Below, piece by piece: positions 37,631 through 45,351 of a stretch of 64,000 nt of DNA; position 1 is the stretch's first letter, and every line of letters starts with the position of its first letter. The stretch covers positions 186,001 to 250,000 of the forward strand of contig NZ_WUQX01000001.1 of NCBI RefSeq assembly GCF_009830285.1, in the 5' to 3' direction. Made by a program: the position numbers and the translations under genes. The stretch comes from Sporofaciens musculi (GTDB lineage Bacteria > Bacillota > Clostridia > Lachnospirales > Lachnospiraceae). Under the pieces are notes generated by a model. The model was not told the origin of the DNA and searched no databases. It saw only the letters and a list, made by a program, of their open reading frames with translations.

Positions 37631-39295
37631 ATGAAGATTGCATTGATTGATATTGGAGTTTCTAAAAAAGCCGTTGAAAATGGAATGGAAGTCCGGCATT
37701 TTTCGTTAAATAACGGAGAAATGGTAGAGAAATATAAAGAGCCAGAAGAAGAACATGGTACACGGTGTTTTAAGGAAATTATGGCGAATGCAAGGAACAT
37801 GAACACACAGATTTTAGATCTGAATATATCAGATGCATCAGGGTCACTGCAGGTATTGCCCATGATTGTGGCAATAGAAAAAGCCATTGAGGAACGGGTT
37901 GACATGATTAACATTAGTCTGGGTTTAACTGCATATTCGCAGGAACTGTATGACATATGTGAAAAAGCTGCACAAAACAACATCGTGGTTTTATCTGCCG
38001 CATCGCACAAGAATACGATTTCGTTCCCGGCAGATTTTAACAATGTGATTTGTGTAAATGTGGATCAGAATCAGACGGAAAAAATAAGAACAGTTGGACT
38101 CTCCACTGTTACTGTGTCTATGAAAGATTATATCATTACAGAAAATGGAGTAGAGTTCGATTTTGGATCTTCGAGTATGGCTTGTGCAAGGGCATGTGGC
38201 TATTTTTGCGTTACGCTTGGAGATGCACCGTTAAATGATAAGTATAAGGTATTGTTGAAAAAGTACAATATTAAGCTTCATGATACTGATAGCATTCAGG
38301 GTGACAATACGATGGGGGAAAGCGAAATAAAGAATATCCTGTCAAATAATAAGACGGCTGTTGTGCTTTTTCCAGAAACTGCGGCAAGTAGAATTAAAAC
38401 AAATATGCTGCATAAAAATATCGTAGCGTATTATGATTATGAAAGAGACGGTTTTTATACGTTTGCTGATGATAGTGAAACTGCGGATTTTGATGTGATA
38501 ATGTTGCTGAGTTCGTTATATTATGATTTACAGTTCCCATCAGCAATCAAAGAAAAGTATAAGGATTATCGGATTGTTTGTATTGGAAATTTCCTTGGAA
38601 AAAATGACAACAGTTACCTGTATGATTACGATAAGTACAAGGCATCGGAAATGACAGTTTTAGAAAGACCTGTCATTGCGGTTGCTGGATTGTGCAGCGG
38701 ATTAAACAAGGCTGATGTGCAGATTGAACTGCTAAGCAGATTAAAAAAAGACGGGTTAGACATTAAAGCGGTTTCTAATAATCCGATAGGATTGTTGTAT
38801 GATATGGAAACTTTCAACTATCCAATAGAATTGAAATTCCCGGATGTCGTTTATTCTATAAATAAATATATGTACCTGACGGAAGTAAATGAAAATATGG
38901 ATGCATGGCTCATTAACATTGGTGGTGCAATCGGTCAGGTAAACAATTTGAATACATACAATTTTGGGAAATTGGCAGATGCCTATTTTTCTGCGGCAAA
39001 CATAGATGTGGCCGTCATGTGTGTAAATACTTTTGTCGATGTGACAAATTTAAAGTTACAATTGGCAAATTTATACAAACATGGAATTGAAAATATATTT
39101 GTCGTTTTGTCCCATAATGATATTGATGCAACGACGATGGATTACAAGGATGGTTTGCAGACTTATTATGTGGATGATGAAAAATATCAGCAGGCATTGA
39201 AATATGTGAGATCCAACATCAAGGAAAAAGTATTTTCATTAAAAGACGTTCAGAATGGAAGTCTTTATACGAACATAATTGATGTGTTGAGTTAA
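37631..39295 (+). CDS. Subtilase-like peptide-maturation protein with C-terminal P-loop-like domain
   Basis: About 554 residues; ATG 37,631 is preferred over 37,625 because GAGGAGG lies 6 nt upstream. The N-terminal 200 residues follow a subtilisin (S8) plan: IALIDIGV with candidate D7, EEHGTRC with H42, GSSSMACARA with S182. The usual oxyanion-hole Asn motif (AAGN) is replaced by SAASHKN, so catalysis may be altered. A second domain has PVIAVAGLCSGLNKADVQ, a P-loop-like segment. I recall a clostridial natural-product maturation family (TIGR04066-like) with this pairing. Probable role: leader removal or a scaffold in RiPP maturation, with the radical-SAM gene 11-17 nt upstream. Confidence 0.72.
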   Translation: MKIALIDIGVSKKAVENGMEVRHFSLNNGEMVEKYKEPEEEHGTRCFKEIMANARNMNTQILDLNISDASGSLQVLPMIVAIEKAIEERVDMINISLGLTAYSQELYDICEKAAQNNIVVLSAASHKNTISFPADFNNVICVNVDQNQTEKIRTVGLSTVTVSMKDYIITENGVEFDFGSSSMACARACGYFCVTLGDAPLNDKYKVLLKKYNIKLHDTDSIQGDNTMGESEIKNILSNNKTAVVLFPETAASRIKTNMLHKNIVAYYDYERDGFYTFADDSETADFDVIMLLSSLYYDLQFPSAIKEKYKDYRIVCIGNFLGKNDNSYLYDYDKYKASEMTVLERPVIAVAGLCSGLNKADVQIELLSRLKKDGLDIKAVSNNPIGLLYDMETFNYPIELKFPDVVYSINKYMYLTEVNENMDAWLINIGGAIGQVNNLNTYNFGKLADAYFSAANIDVAVMCVNTFVDVTNLKLQLANLYKHGIENIFVVLSHNDIDATTMDYKDGLQTYYVDDEKYQQALKYVRSNIKEKVFSLKDVQNGSLYTNIIDVLS

Positions 39296-39330
39296 TAAGA
39301 CATGATAAAAGAAATGGAGTTGTTGTACAT

Positions 39331-39993
39331 ATGAAAAAGATATTGAAATTATTTGGCTTGCTCCTGACATTGACAATGATTTCTTCAACGACGGCACTGG
39401 CAAGTGAGAACAATTATAGAGTTAGCAATCTGATCGGGGTAGAGCAAAGTGAGTTTGAGCAGATGATTGCGGAAATACAGAGTATCAAAACTGCACATCC
39501 GGAGTATACAGAGGAGATAATCTTAGAGATTATGGACGAACAGCATCAAGGACGTGAAAGAGGAATTGCAGACATCTGGAATGCACTTACAGATTCAGAA
39601 AAGAAATTATGTATTCGCTATCCCTTTGATGCCCTGAAAGTAAATACGGCCAAAAACATTGCTACTTCTCAGACAGAAGCAAAATTTGGGTCAAATGGAC
39701 TGGGAGATAGAAGCGATGCATTTCGCCATGGGATCTGGAATGCGGAAATGGCAGTTCTGATTGGAAAAGAAAAAGCAGAAATGTTTGCTACGGCACATGA
39801 AGATAAAGATGTTACAGGGAATGAATCTGATGGGTATCCAAAGGTAGCACACAAGGACATGGATTTACATAACAATGAAGTGGGGAGAACGATAGGCGAA
39901 AAGAACAGCGGAGCCTCGGAGGACGAAATGGCAGATATTATTTATCAGAACATTTATTCTGGAGAAACGCAATTTATATGGTTACATGAGTAA
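39331..39993 (+). CDS. Secreted DUF6973-like protein of the RiPP operon
   Basis: 220 residues. Residues 1-25 are a Sec signal peptide (KKILKLFGLLLTLTMISSTTALA). The mature part has conserved-looking polar motifs DRSDAFRHGIWNAEM and HKDMDLHNNEVGRTIG, which place Asp, His and Asn residues as in small hydrolase-like DUF6973 domains. It is 35 nt after the maturation gene, and the hairpin at 40,000 ends the operon. Possible roles: processing of the exported peptide outside the cell, immunity, or an independent effector. Enzymatic activity is not established from sequence. Confidence 0.65.
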   Translation: MKKILKLFGLLLTLTMISSTTALASENNYRVSNLIGVEQSEFEQMIAEIQSIKTAHPEYTEEIILEIMDEQHQGRERGIADIWNALTDSEKKLCIRYPFDALKVNTAKNIATSQTEAKFGSNGLGDRSDAFRHGIWNAEMAVLIGKEKAEMFATAHEDKDVTGNESDGYPKVAHKDMDLHNNEVGRTIGEKNSGASEDEMADIIYQNIYSGETQFIWLHE

Positions 39994-39999
39994 GGAATG

Positions 40000-40019
40000 A
40001 GCAGTGCATCAGCACTGCT
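40000..40019 (+). terminator. Terminator of the RiPP operon
   Basis: AGCAGTGC / GCACTGCT, 8-bp stem with a 4-nt loop, 7 nt after the DUF6973 stop, followed by TATCTTT. Confidence 0.65.
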
Positions 40020-40119
40020 TATCTTTATGATTGACGTAATTGATTACTTCTATTATTTGTATCGAAGCACAATAAATAACGTATCATAGAAATATAGTGT
40101 TGTTAAGAGGTAATCAAAT

Positions 40120-40500
40120 ATGGAAAGTCGTATCAAACAGCTTCGAGAAAAAAGAGGTATAATACAGGAAACTTTAGCGGCAGAATTAGGGATAACACAG
40201 CAGATGCTTAGTAAATATGAAAGGGATATTACACTTATTAAAGTGGATATTCTTAAAAAGATTGCGATGTATTTTAATGTAACAACAGATTATCTGCTAG
40301 GAACTTCAGATGTAAAAAGGGATTTACAGGGACAGATGAGAGTGAATAAAACGTTAGATGAATATTTTGATTTGATTGAGGTATATAAAGATTTAGATCA
40401 ATATGACCGGGAAGTGGTATGGTCGGTGATGCAAGCAGTTAAAAAGGCAAGTAAAAAAAGGAAAATAAAATGTAGAAAACAGAAAACAGAAGAGAGTTGA
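40120..40500 (+). CDS. XRE-family transcriptional regulator
   Basis: 126 residues, RBS AAGAGG. The N-terminal 65 residues are a Cro/CI helix-turn-helix (RIKQLREKRGIIQETLAAELGITQQMLSKYERDI) ending with the common VTTDYLLGTSD. The C-terminus is basic. It sits immediately before the agr regulator gene (5 nt from stop to the next ATG), so the two are probably co-transcribed; it may repress the cargo or the agr set. Own operator not identified. Confidence 0.88.
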   Translation: MESRIKQLREKRGIIQETLAAELGITQQMLSKYERDITLIKVDILKKIAMYFNVTTDYLLGTSDVKRDLQGQMRVNKTLDEYFDLIEVYKDLDQYDREVVWSVMQAVKKASKKRKIKCRKQKTEES

Positions 40501-40505
40501 TAAAA

Positions 40506-41234
40506 ATGCTGAATATAGCGGTCTGTGATGATGACATCCAAACTACTGGTAAAATGGAGAGGATAATACAGAAAATTGCGAAGAAGAATTTTGTGGATAC
40601 GGATATAGAGGTGTTTTGGTGTGGAGAAAGCCTGGTGGATGCAGTTACAGAGGGAGCCTGCTTCGATATCATTTATCTGGATATAGAGATGGATAAGGAA
40701 GATGGGATTTCAGCGGCCAAAAGAATCAGGCTATATGATAAAAATGTCCTGATTATTTATGTTACCAGCCATGAAAATCATATGAAGGAATCCTTCGAAG
40801 TACGTCCGTTTCAGTTTCTGGTAAAACCAGTAAATGATCGACAAATGGAAACATGTTTTAAGGCTGCTTATGATGACATAAATAATGGAGAATTTTATTT
40901 TCGGTACAGCTACCAACGAATAAACTATAAAGTGCCTATTCGGGATATCCTGTATTTCGAAAGTAATAAAAGGAAGGTATTTATTGTAACGGAAGATGCA
41001 ACATTTGAGTTGTATGGAAAATTAAATGAGATTGAGAATAGATTGAAAACATGTAAAAACTCATTTTTACGTGTTCATCAATCGTTCCTTGTAAATTACA
41101 AACATGTGAAAGGGCAGGCTTATGATTTTGTGATAATGGATAATGGGAAAAAGCTTTCAATCAGTGAAGACAGGAGAAGGATGATTAGCGAACAGTATTG
41201 TTCAATGGAGGACACATTCTATGTTGATAAATAG
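40506..41234 (+). CDS. LytTR-family response regulator (AgrA-like)
   Basis: 242 residues from ATG 40,506 with GAAGAGAG upstream (a TTG 9 nt earlier is less likely). Receiver: VCDDD at the N-terminus, phospho-acceptor in IIYLDIEMD, Lys in FLVKPVN. The C-terminal LytTR DNA-binding domain (INYKVPIRDILYFESNKRKVFIV to FLRVHQSFLVNYKHV) matches AgrA/ComE. It overlaps the kinase gene by 14 nt. Inferred targets are the three 21-nt-period repeats at 33,689, 42,538 and 43,097. Confidence 0.92.
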   Translation: MLNIAVCDDDIQTTGKMERIIQKIAKKNFVDTDIEVFWCGESLVDAVTEGACFDIIYLDIEMDKEDGISAAKRIRLYDKNVLIIYVTSHENHMKESFEVRPFQFLVKPVNDRQMETCFKAAYDDINNGEFYFRYSYQRINYKVPIRDILYFESNKRKVFIVTEDATFELYGKLNEIENRLKTCKNSFLRVHQSFLVNYKHVKGQAYDFVIMDNGKKLSISEDRRRMISEQYCSMEDTFYVDK

Positions 41235-42537
41235 AATATTGCTGTTTGGAATAGATATTTTGCTCTCAGGATTTTCACTCTACTTGTTTTATAGTTATTT
41301 CGATATATTTTTTGAAATAGGGAACGAAAAAATATCATTGATAATGGGGTCTGCTGTGTTTTTGGCATGGCAGCTTGTTGTGCCAAATAATAGCATGTTA
41401 CCTGTCTACGTAAATATTGGAATTACTACAATAGTAACAATGTTTGCAGCACTGGTTATATATGATGGGCAATTCTGGAAGAAATGTATTTTTGCGGTAT
41501 CTTTTAATGCAATTTGGATGCTGATAGAAATATTAAGTGGTGATCTGCTTCTGATTTACTGTAAGCAACTAACAGAGCTTCGGGAAATGGAAAGGGTGGG
41601 TTCATTTGCCTCAAAGTTGTTGTTCCTATTTGTGATTATCTCTTTAAAAAGGGTATTTATGAACGATGATATTAAAGATTTGTCAGTTAAATACAGTTTA
41701 ATGCTTGTTTTAATTCCAACAGGAAGCATTTTCATTATGAATAATATCTTCACGCTTTGCTATAAAGTAAACAGTAATCGGGCAAATTTCAATTCGGCAA
41801 TTACCGCTATCATGTTGCTGTGTATGAATGTTTTGATTTTTTACATTTATATGAAACTGGCAGATGACTTGCGACTGAGACGGATGACATCCACCTATGA
41901 GCAACAATTGGAGTTGTGCGAGCGACATCTGCAGGAACGGGAAATTTCCATATTGCAATTACGTGATGTAAAGCATAATATGAAAAATAATCTGGTGTCA
42001 ATACTTGCACATGCAGAGAATGGGGAGTGCGATAAAATTATAAGTTTTGTCCATGAAATAATGGAAGAGGGAGCAATTACTACATCTACAATTACAAACA
42101 GTGGAAACATTGTGATAGATTCCCTGGTTGGATATTGGTACACAATGGCACAAAAGGCGAGAATAGATTTTTCCGTAGATGTCAGTATTCCTATGAAGAT
42201 GCCCTTTAAAGGTGCTGACTTATGTTTGATTCTTGGTAATTTACTTGAAAATGCTGTGGAAGGGGCAAAGAAAGCGGAGGGTGAGAAGTATATAAGGCTT
42301 CATATGAAATATGATAAAAAGAATTTGCTATTGTTTATGGTAAACAGCTATTCTGGGAAACTTATAAAAGCAAAAGGTAATGTACTAAAATCGACAAAAC
42401 AAGATGCGGAAAACCATGGCATTGGTTTGTTATCCGTGAATCGAGCGGTAGCTAAATATCATGGAACAGTAGTAATTGAAGATTCTATACAGGGAGAGTT
42501 TAAAGTAAAAGTTGTATTATATGGCGAACAGAAATAA
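41221..42537 (+). CDS. GHKL sensor kinase (AgrC-like)
   Basis: 438 residues. Six or so N-terminal membrane helices over residues 1-215 form the expected autoinducer sensor. The phospho-acceptor His lies in LRDVKHNMKNNL, a form common in AgrC/ComD kinases, and the ATPase has N box LILGNLLENAVEGAKKA and a glycine loop ENHGIGLLSVNRAV. It should detect the peptide made by AgrD/AgrB encoded 650 nt downstream and phosphorylate the LytTR regulator overlapping upstream. Confidence 0.9.
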   Translation: MLINRILLFGIDILLSGFSLYLFYSYFDIFFEIGNEKISLIMGSAVFLAWQLVVPNNSMLPVYVNIGITTIVTMFAALVIYDGQFWKKCIFAVSFNAIWMLIEILSGDLLLIYCKQLTELREMERVGSFASKLLFLFVIISLKRVFMNDDIKDLSVKYSLMLVLIPTGSIFIMNNIFTLCYKVNSNRANFNSAITAIMLLCMNVLIFYIYMKLADDLRLRRMTSTYEQQLELCERHLQEREISILQLRDVKHNMKNNLVSILAHAENGECDKIISFVHEIMEEGAITTSTITNSGNIVIDSLVGYWYTMAQKARIDFSVDVSIPMKMPFKGADLCLILGNLLENAVEGAKKAEGEKYIRLHMKYDKKNLLLFMVNSYSGKLIKAKGNVLKSTKQDAENHGIGLLSVNRAVAKYHGTVVIEDSIQGEFKVKVVLYGEQK

Positions 42538-42598
42538 TTACATGAACAGTCGATATTATTACATCATATAAATGGAGATGAGTGTATGATGATAAAAT
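42538..42598 (+). promoter_or_regulatory. Agr-type promoter of the receiver-like gene
   Basis: TTACATGAA (42,538) and TTACATCAT (42,559), 21 nt apart; TAAAAT at 42,593-42,598 at 34 nt. It shares 20 of about 25 positions with the agrD copy, including the TCGAT between the half-sites. It starts at the base after the kinase stop codon. Confidence 0.7.
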
Positions 42599-42640
42599 AG
42601 CAAGATAAGATTCAGTGGAATAAGATGAAAGTGGTGCTGT

Positions 42641-43045
42641 ATGGAACAGGTATTATTATTTAGCAACAGTAGGAAAGTGTTTGAAGTCACAAATGCAATA
42701 ACATTAGGGGAATACAAGCTGTCATGGTGTACATATGATTTGTTGAAAGAAAATCAGTATCCGCATTCAGATATCATTATAATGCACTTTGATAAAAAAA
42801 TGACGAAAGATGGGACATTTGAATCTATTATTAAGGTGAAAGGAAGGTTGGGACATACAATCCCGATTCTTGCATTGATAGAAGAAGGAAACCCACAAGA
42901 CATATTTTCAATATTGAATGCTGGGGCATATGATTATTTAGAAAAAACAGATGATATACAGAAGTATAGAAAGAAAATTGATGAGCTTGCTTTATGGAAT
43001 TGGTATTTAAAACACAGTGATCAGAAAAACAGCAGTGATGATTGA
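42641..43045 (+). CDS. Degenerate receiver-domain protein
   Basis: 134 residues. The fold of a response-regulator receiver is recognisable (DIIIMHFDKKMTKDG, then IPILALIEEGNP, then AGAYDYLEKTDD), but the first acidic pocket is missing and the residue aligned with the phospho-acceptor Asp is His. There is no output domain. An atypical stand-alone receiver under an Agr-type promoter could bind the kinase or regulator to tune the circuit. Alternative: a relic of a larger regulator. No known family name recalled. Confidence 0.65.
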   Translation: MEQVLLFSNSRKVFEVTNAITLGEYKLSWCTYDLLKENQYPHSDIIIMHFDKKMTKDGTFESIIKVKGRLGHTIPILALIEEGNPQDIFSILNAGAYDYLEKTDDIQKYRKKIDELALWNWYLKHSDQKNSSDD

Positions 43046-43096
43046 AATATATCATTGCTGCTGTTTCGGCTATGGGGAGTTGTTTTATAGAAAAAG

Positions 43097-43156
43097 TTAC
43101 ATGAATACTCGATTTTTTTACAAGAAGCAAATTTATAGGACTTTTTGTGGTAAAGT
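43097..43156 (+). promoter_or_regulatory. Agr-type promoter of agrDB
   Basis: TTACATGAA (43,097) and TTACAAGAA (43,118), 21 nt apart, with a possible -10 TAAAGT at 43,151-43,156, exactly 33 nt from the second repeat as in the RiPP promoter. This would give positive feedback on autoinducer production. Confidence 0.72.
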
Positions 43157-43189
43157 ATTACTGTAAACAAAAGAAAGGAGATTTATAAT

Positions 43190-43342
43190 ATGAACACTAA
43201 AAATTTGAAAAATCAGACGGCGAACATGTTGGCAAATGCATCACTCAAACTGGGGAAAATGTCTGCAGACAGTAAGTGCTGCTACATCTTTCATCAGCCA
43301 AAGATGCCGGAAGCATTAAAGAAAATGAAGAACACTAAATAA
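43190..43342 (+). CDS. agrD: AgrD-like autoinducer precursor
   Basis: 50 residues, RBS AAAGGAG. The amphipathic N-terminal leader is followed by KCCYIFHQPKMPEALKK. The C30-CYI-F34 stretch before HQP matches the five-residue thiolactone ring position of clostridial AgrD peptides (ring followed by HQPxxP). The C-terminal charged tail would be removed by AgrB. Its stop shares one base with the agrB start (TAATG). Two adjacent cysteines leave the ring-forming one uncertain; C30 gives a five-residue ring. Confidence 0.88.
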   Translation: MNTKNLKNQTANMLANASLKLGKMSADSKCCYIFHQPKMPEALKKMKNTK

Positions 43343-43932
43343 TGAAGCAGTTATCGGAAAGATTGACGAGATACGTCATTAAAGCCGGTGCGGTTCCAGA
43401 AGAATTATATGCGGTATATCAATATGGCTTTCAAATCGGTCTGGAAATGCTCTGCTGTTTCATTACCTGTTTGGTTATAGCAATATATCTGCATATGGTT
43501 TCTGAGTTTATGGTGTTTACTTCCATTTTTATTTTGCTGCGAACTTATGCGGGTGGAGTGCATTTGAATAGCTTTTTTGCATGCTTTCTGTGTTCTGTTA
43601 CCGTGCAGACAGCAGTGATGGCCATTTCCTGTATATATAAACTGCCAATCATTGGGGCATGGTTTATTATTTTAATATGTGGAGCACTGGTAGTAAAAAT
43701 TTCACCTGTAGAAAGTAAAAACTGGGAATTGGACGATGATGAAAAATGTCATTGCAGGAACGTGACCATAAAGATTATTGGCGGCATTCTTATATTTGCG
43801 GGGTGCTGTACATTAGCCGGGAAACATGGAATTGTATCGCTTACTGCATTGACTGTTCTGGTGGTGTTTGTTTCCTTATATATTGGTGCAGCAAAATATA
43901 AAATTGAAAAGTGTAAGGATATGCGGAGATGA
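43342..43932 (+). CDS. agrB: AgrB-like autoinducer-processing membrane protease
   Basis: 196 residues, coupled to agrD by a 1-nt overlap. AgrB family features: EELYAVYQYGFQIGLEML near the N-terminus, then RTYAGGVHLNSFFACFLCS, which holds the catalytic His, with the paired Cys, and four to six membrane helices. It removes the AgrD C-terminal tail and forms the thiolactone. Here agrD precedes agrB, the reverse of the staphylococcal order. A small hairpin (43,979-43,995) follows. Confidence 0.92.
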   Translation: MKQLSERLTRYVIKAGAVPEELYAVYQYGFQIGLEMLCCFITCLVIAIYLHMVSEFMVFTSIFILLRTYAGGVHLNSFFACFLCSVTVQTAVMAISCIYKLPIIGAWFIILICGALVVKISPVESKNWELDDDEKCHCRNVTIKIIGGILIFAGCCTLAGKHGIVSLTALTVLVVFVSLYIGAAKYKIEKCKDMRR

Positions 43933-44008
43933 TAGATTCTATCGTTTCCGCATTTTATTTTAGAAGAAAAGAAGAAAAGCCTGTTAAAAATAGGCAATTT
44001 TCATAGTT

Positions 44009-44046
44009 AAAACGTCCAATGGGTTTCGGCTCATATGGGCGTTTTT
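44009..44046 (+). terminator. Hairpin ahead of the sigma-like gene
   Basis: AAAACGTCC with inner ATGGG pairs with CTCAT and GGGCGTTTT, followed by TTTTAT. A second perfect hairpin, GAAAATTTT ttg AAAATTTTC, lies just downstream (about 44,057-44,083). Together they resemble the attenuator-like leaders of Tn916/Tn1549 regulatory genes. Confidence 0.6.
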
Positions 44047-44173
44047 ATATAAAGAAAATTTTTTGAAAATTTTCTTCCATACCCCAACATTGGGCATCAC
44101 TCATACGGGATAGGAGTGAAAGGGAAAAAGGTCCTTTGCTCTGATCCTGTTGGCCGGGAAGGAGGTGAACTCT

Positions 44174-44626
44174 ATGAAGCAACCTTCTTCCTTGGATGAG
44201 GAAACTGTCAGACACCAGTTTGACCGGAAATGCAAGCTGGCATTAAAAGGTGAACTGGTAGATTATACAAGGCATATAGACTATCTTAGTAAGCATGAAG
44301 TGATTCTCTCTGAATTATCAGAAAGAGAATTAGAAAGCCTTTCTGTTATCGACGAGTATGATTCGGAGTATTTCGATTTTCAGGCATTAGGCTATGACAT
44401 CCGGCTAAAGGACATGTTGCTTGCGGAAGCGTTAAATGCACTGACGGAAAGAAAACGTGATGTAATCATGCTGTCGTATTTCCAGGGGCTAAGCGATGCC
44501 GATATTGCAAGGAAGCTGAACCTGGACAGGAGTACGGTAAATGAGCATAGGAAACGCTCGCTTGAATTGTTAAAACAAATGATGGAGGAACGTAGCAATG
44601 ACAATGAAAACAAAAAGAAAAAATAA
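44174..44626 (+). CDS. Sigma-70-like regulator of the ICE (Tn916 Orf7-like)
   Basis: 150 residues from ATG 44,174, RBS GGAGGTGA. The C-terminal region-4 helix-turn-helix is clear (LTERKRDVIMLSYFQGLSDADIARKLNLDRSTVNEHRKRSLELL). The N-terminal 80 residues are acidic and helical. In Tn916-like elements a protein of this type promotes expression of transfer or recombination genes. Its stop overlaps the next gene by 29 nt, and the leader hairpins upstream suggest attenuation control. Confidence 0.82.
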   Translation: MKQPSSLDEETVRHQFDRKCKLALKGELVDYTRHIDYLSKHEVILSELSERELESLSVIDEYDSEYFDFQALGYDIRLKDMLLAEALNALTERKRDVIMLSYFQGLSDADIARKLNLDRSTVNEHRKRSLELLKQMMEERSNDNENKKKK

Positions 44627-44855
44627 TGAAGATGCAAGATTGCTGCCTTTTTGTGTCATTAAGGCAGCTACGGAAGGCGATATCCTGGCAATTCATAAAG
44701 TGTTGAACCATTATGAAGGATATATCACAAGTTTATCTGTACGGAGGATGAAAGACAAATTCGGAAATGTTCATTATTGTGTGGATGAAACACTGCGCCA
44801 GCGTTTACAGACAAAGCTGCTCATGACAATATTGAATTTTAAGTTGATACGATAA
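44598..44855 (+). CDS. Small HTH protein (Tn916 Orf8-like)
   Basis: 85 residues, ATG 44,598 with GGAGGA upstream inside the sigma-like gene. Contains the conserved-looking block LPFCVIKAATEGDILAIHKVLNHYEGYI and the C-terminal DETLRQRLQTKLLMTILNF typical of the small helix-turn-helix protein coded after the sigma-like gene in Tn916/Tn1549 elements. Role in regulation of conjugation; overlapping reading frames imply coupled translation. Confidence 0.78.
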   Translation: MTMKTKRKNNEDARLLPFCVIKAATEGDILAIHKVLNHYEGYITSLSVRRMKDKFGNVHYCVDETLRQRLQTKLLMTILNFKLIR

Positions 44856-45351
44856 ACGAAGCAGGCAGGCATCCCTTTCTGTCAACCTGATATTCGTTTT
44901 TCATACGCACCTTGACAATTTCATATGGTGAATCCTGCAGGATGTACGAAGCAGTTGAGCTATTTAATGAATACGCCATGACTATCTGTACCTGTCACTT
45001 TGCGACACGATGTCGTAAAGTGGCGGGTATTGGAAACGAAGGAATGTTGATTCGGACATTGAAGTAAAGATACGAGCGATAACTATTTGATTACTGGCAG
45101 AGGGACAGGGACTTTGCGGCGATGATGCTGTTTCTGACAATGATACTTCCGGAGGTAAGCTGCTCCGGTCTGAAAAGATTGCAATTTTTATGGAAAATCT
45201 GCCACTGGCAGTCTTTTCCGTAAGTTATGGCAAATGGCGCTGTTTCCCCACAGCCGTCTGCAGGATTTGTTTTAGGCATAAAAATGCACATATAAGACAA
45301 GCAGAACAAAATATATTGATAAAGGAACAAGCTGGAAAGGGCGTGTTTATT
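44856..45351. other. Gene-poor stretch with an inverted repeat, ahead of the recombinase genes
   Basis: Contains the inverted repeat CACTTTGCGACA cga TGTCGTAAAGTG (44,996-45,022, 11 of 12 pairs), a candidate binding site for a recombination directionality factor or a transcription stop. I see no convincing gene; a short frame around 45,100-45,230 is not supported by an RBS. Confidence 0.45.

Noticed and set aside
43190-43342. The 50-codon gene as a fourth RiPP precursor
   Set aside because: Its CCYIF-HQPKMP pattern and coupling to agrB identify it as AgrD; it lacks the precursor leader words and the C-x-C-x-C spacing.
45090-45240. Short frame near 45,100-45,230 faintly like a recombinase fragment
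   Set aside because: No start or RBS, only about 45 codons, and similarity too weak to support.
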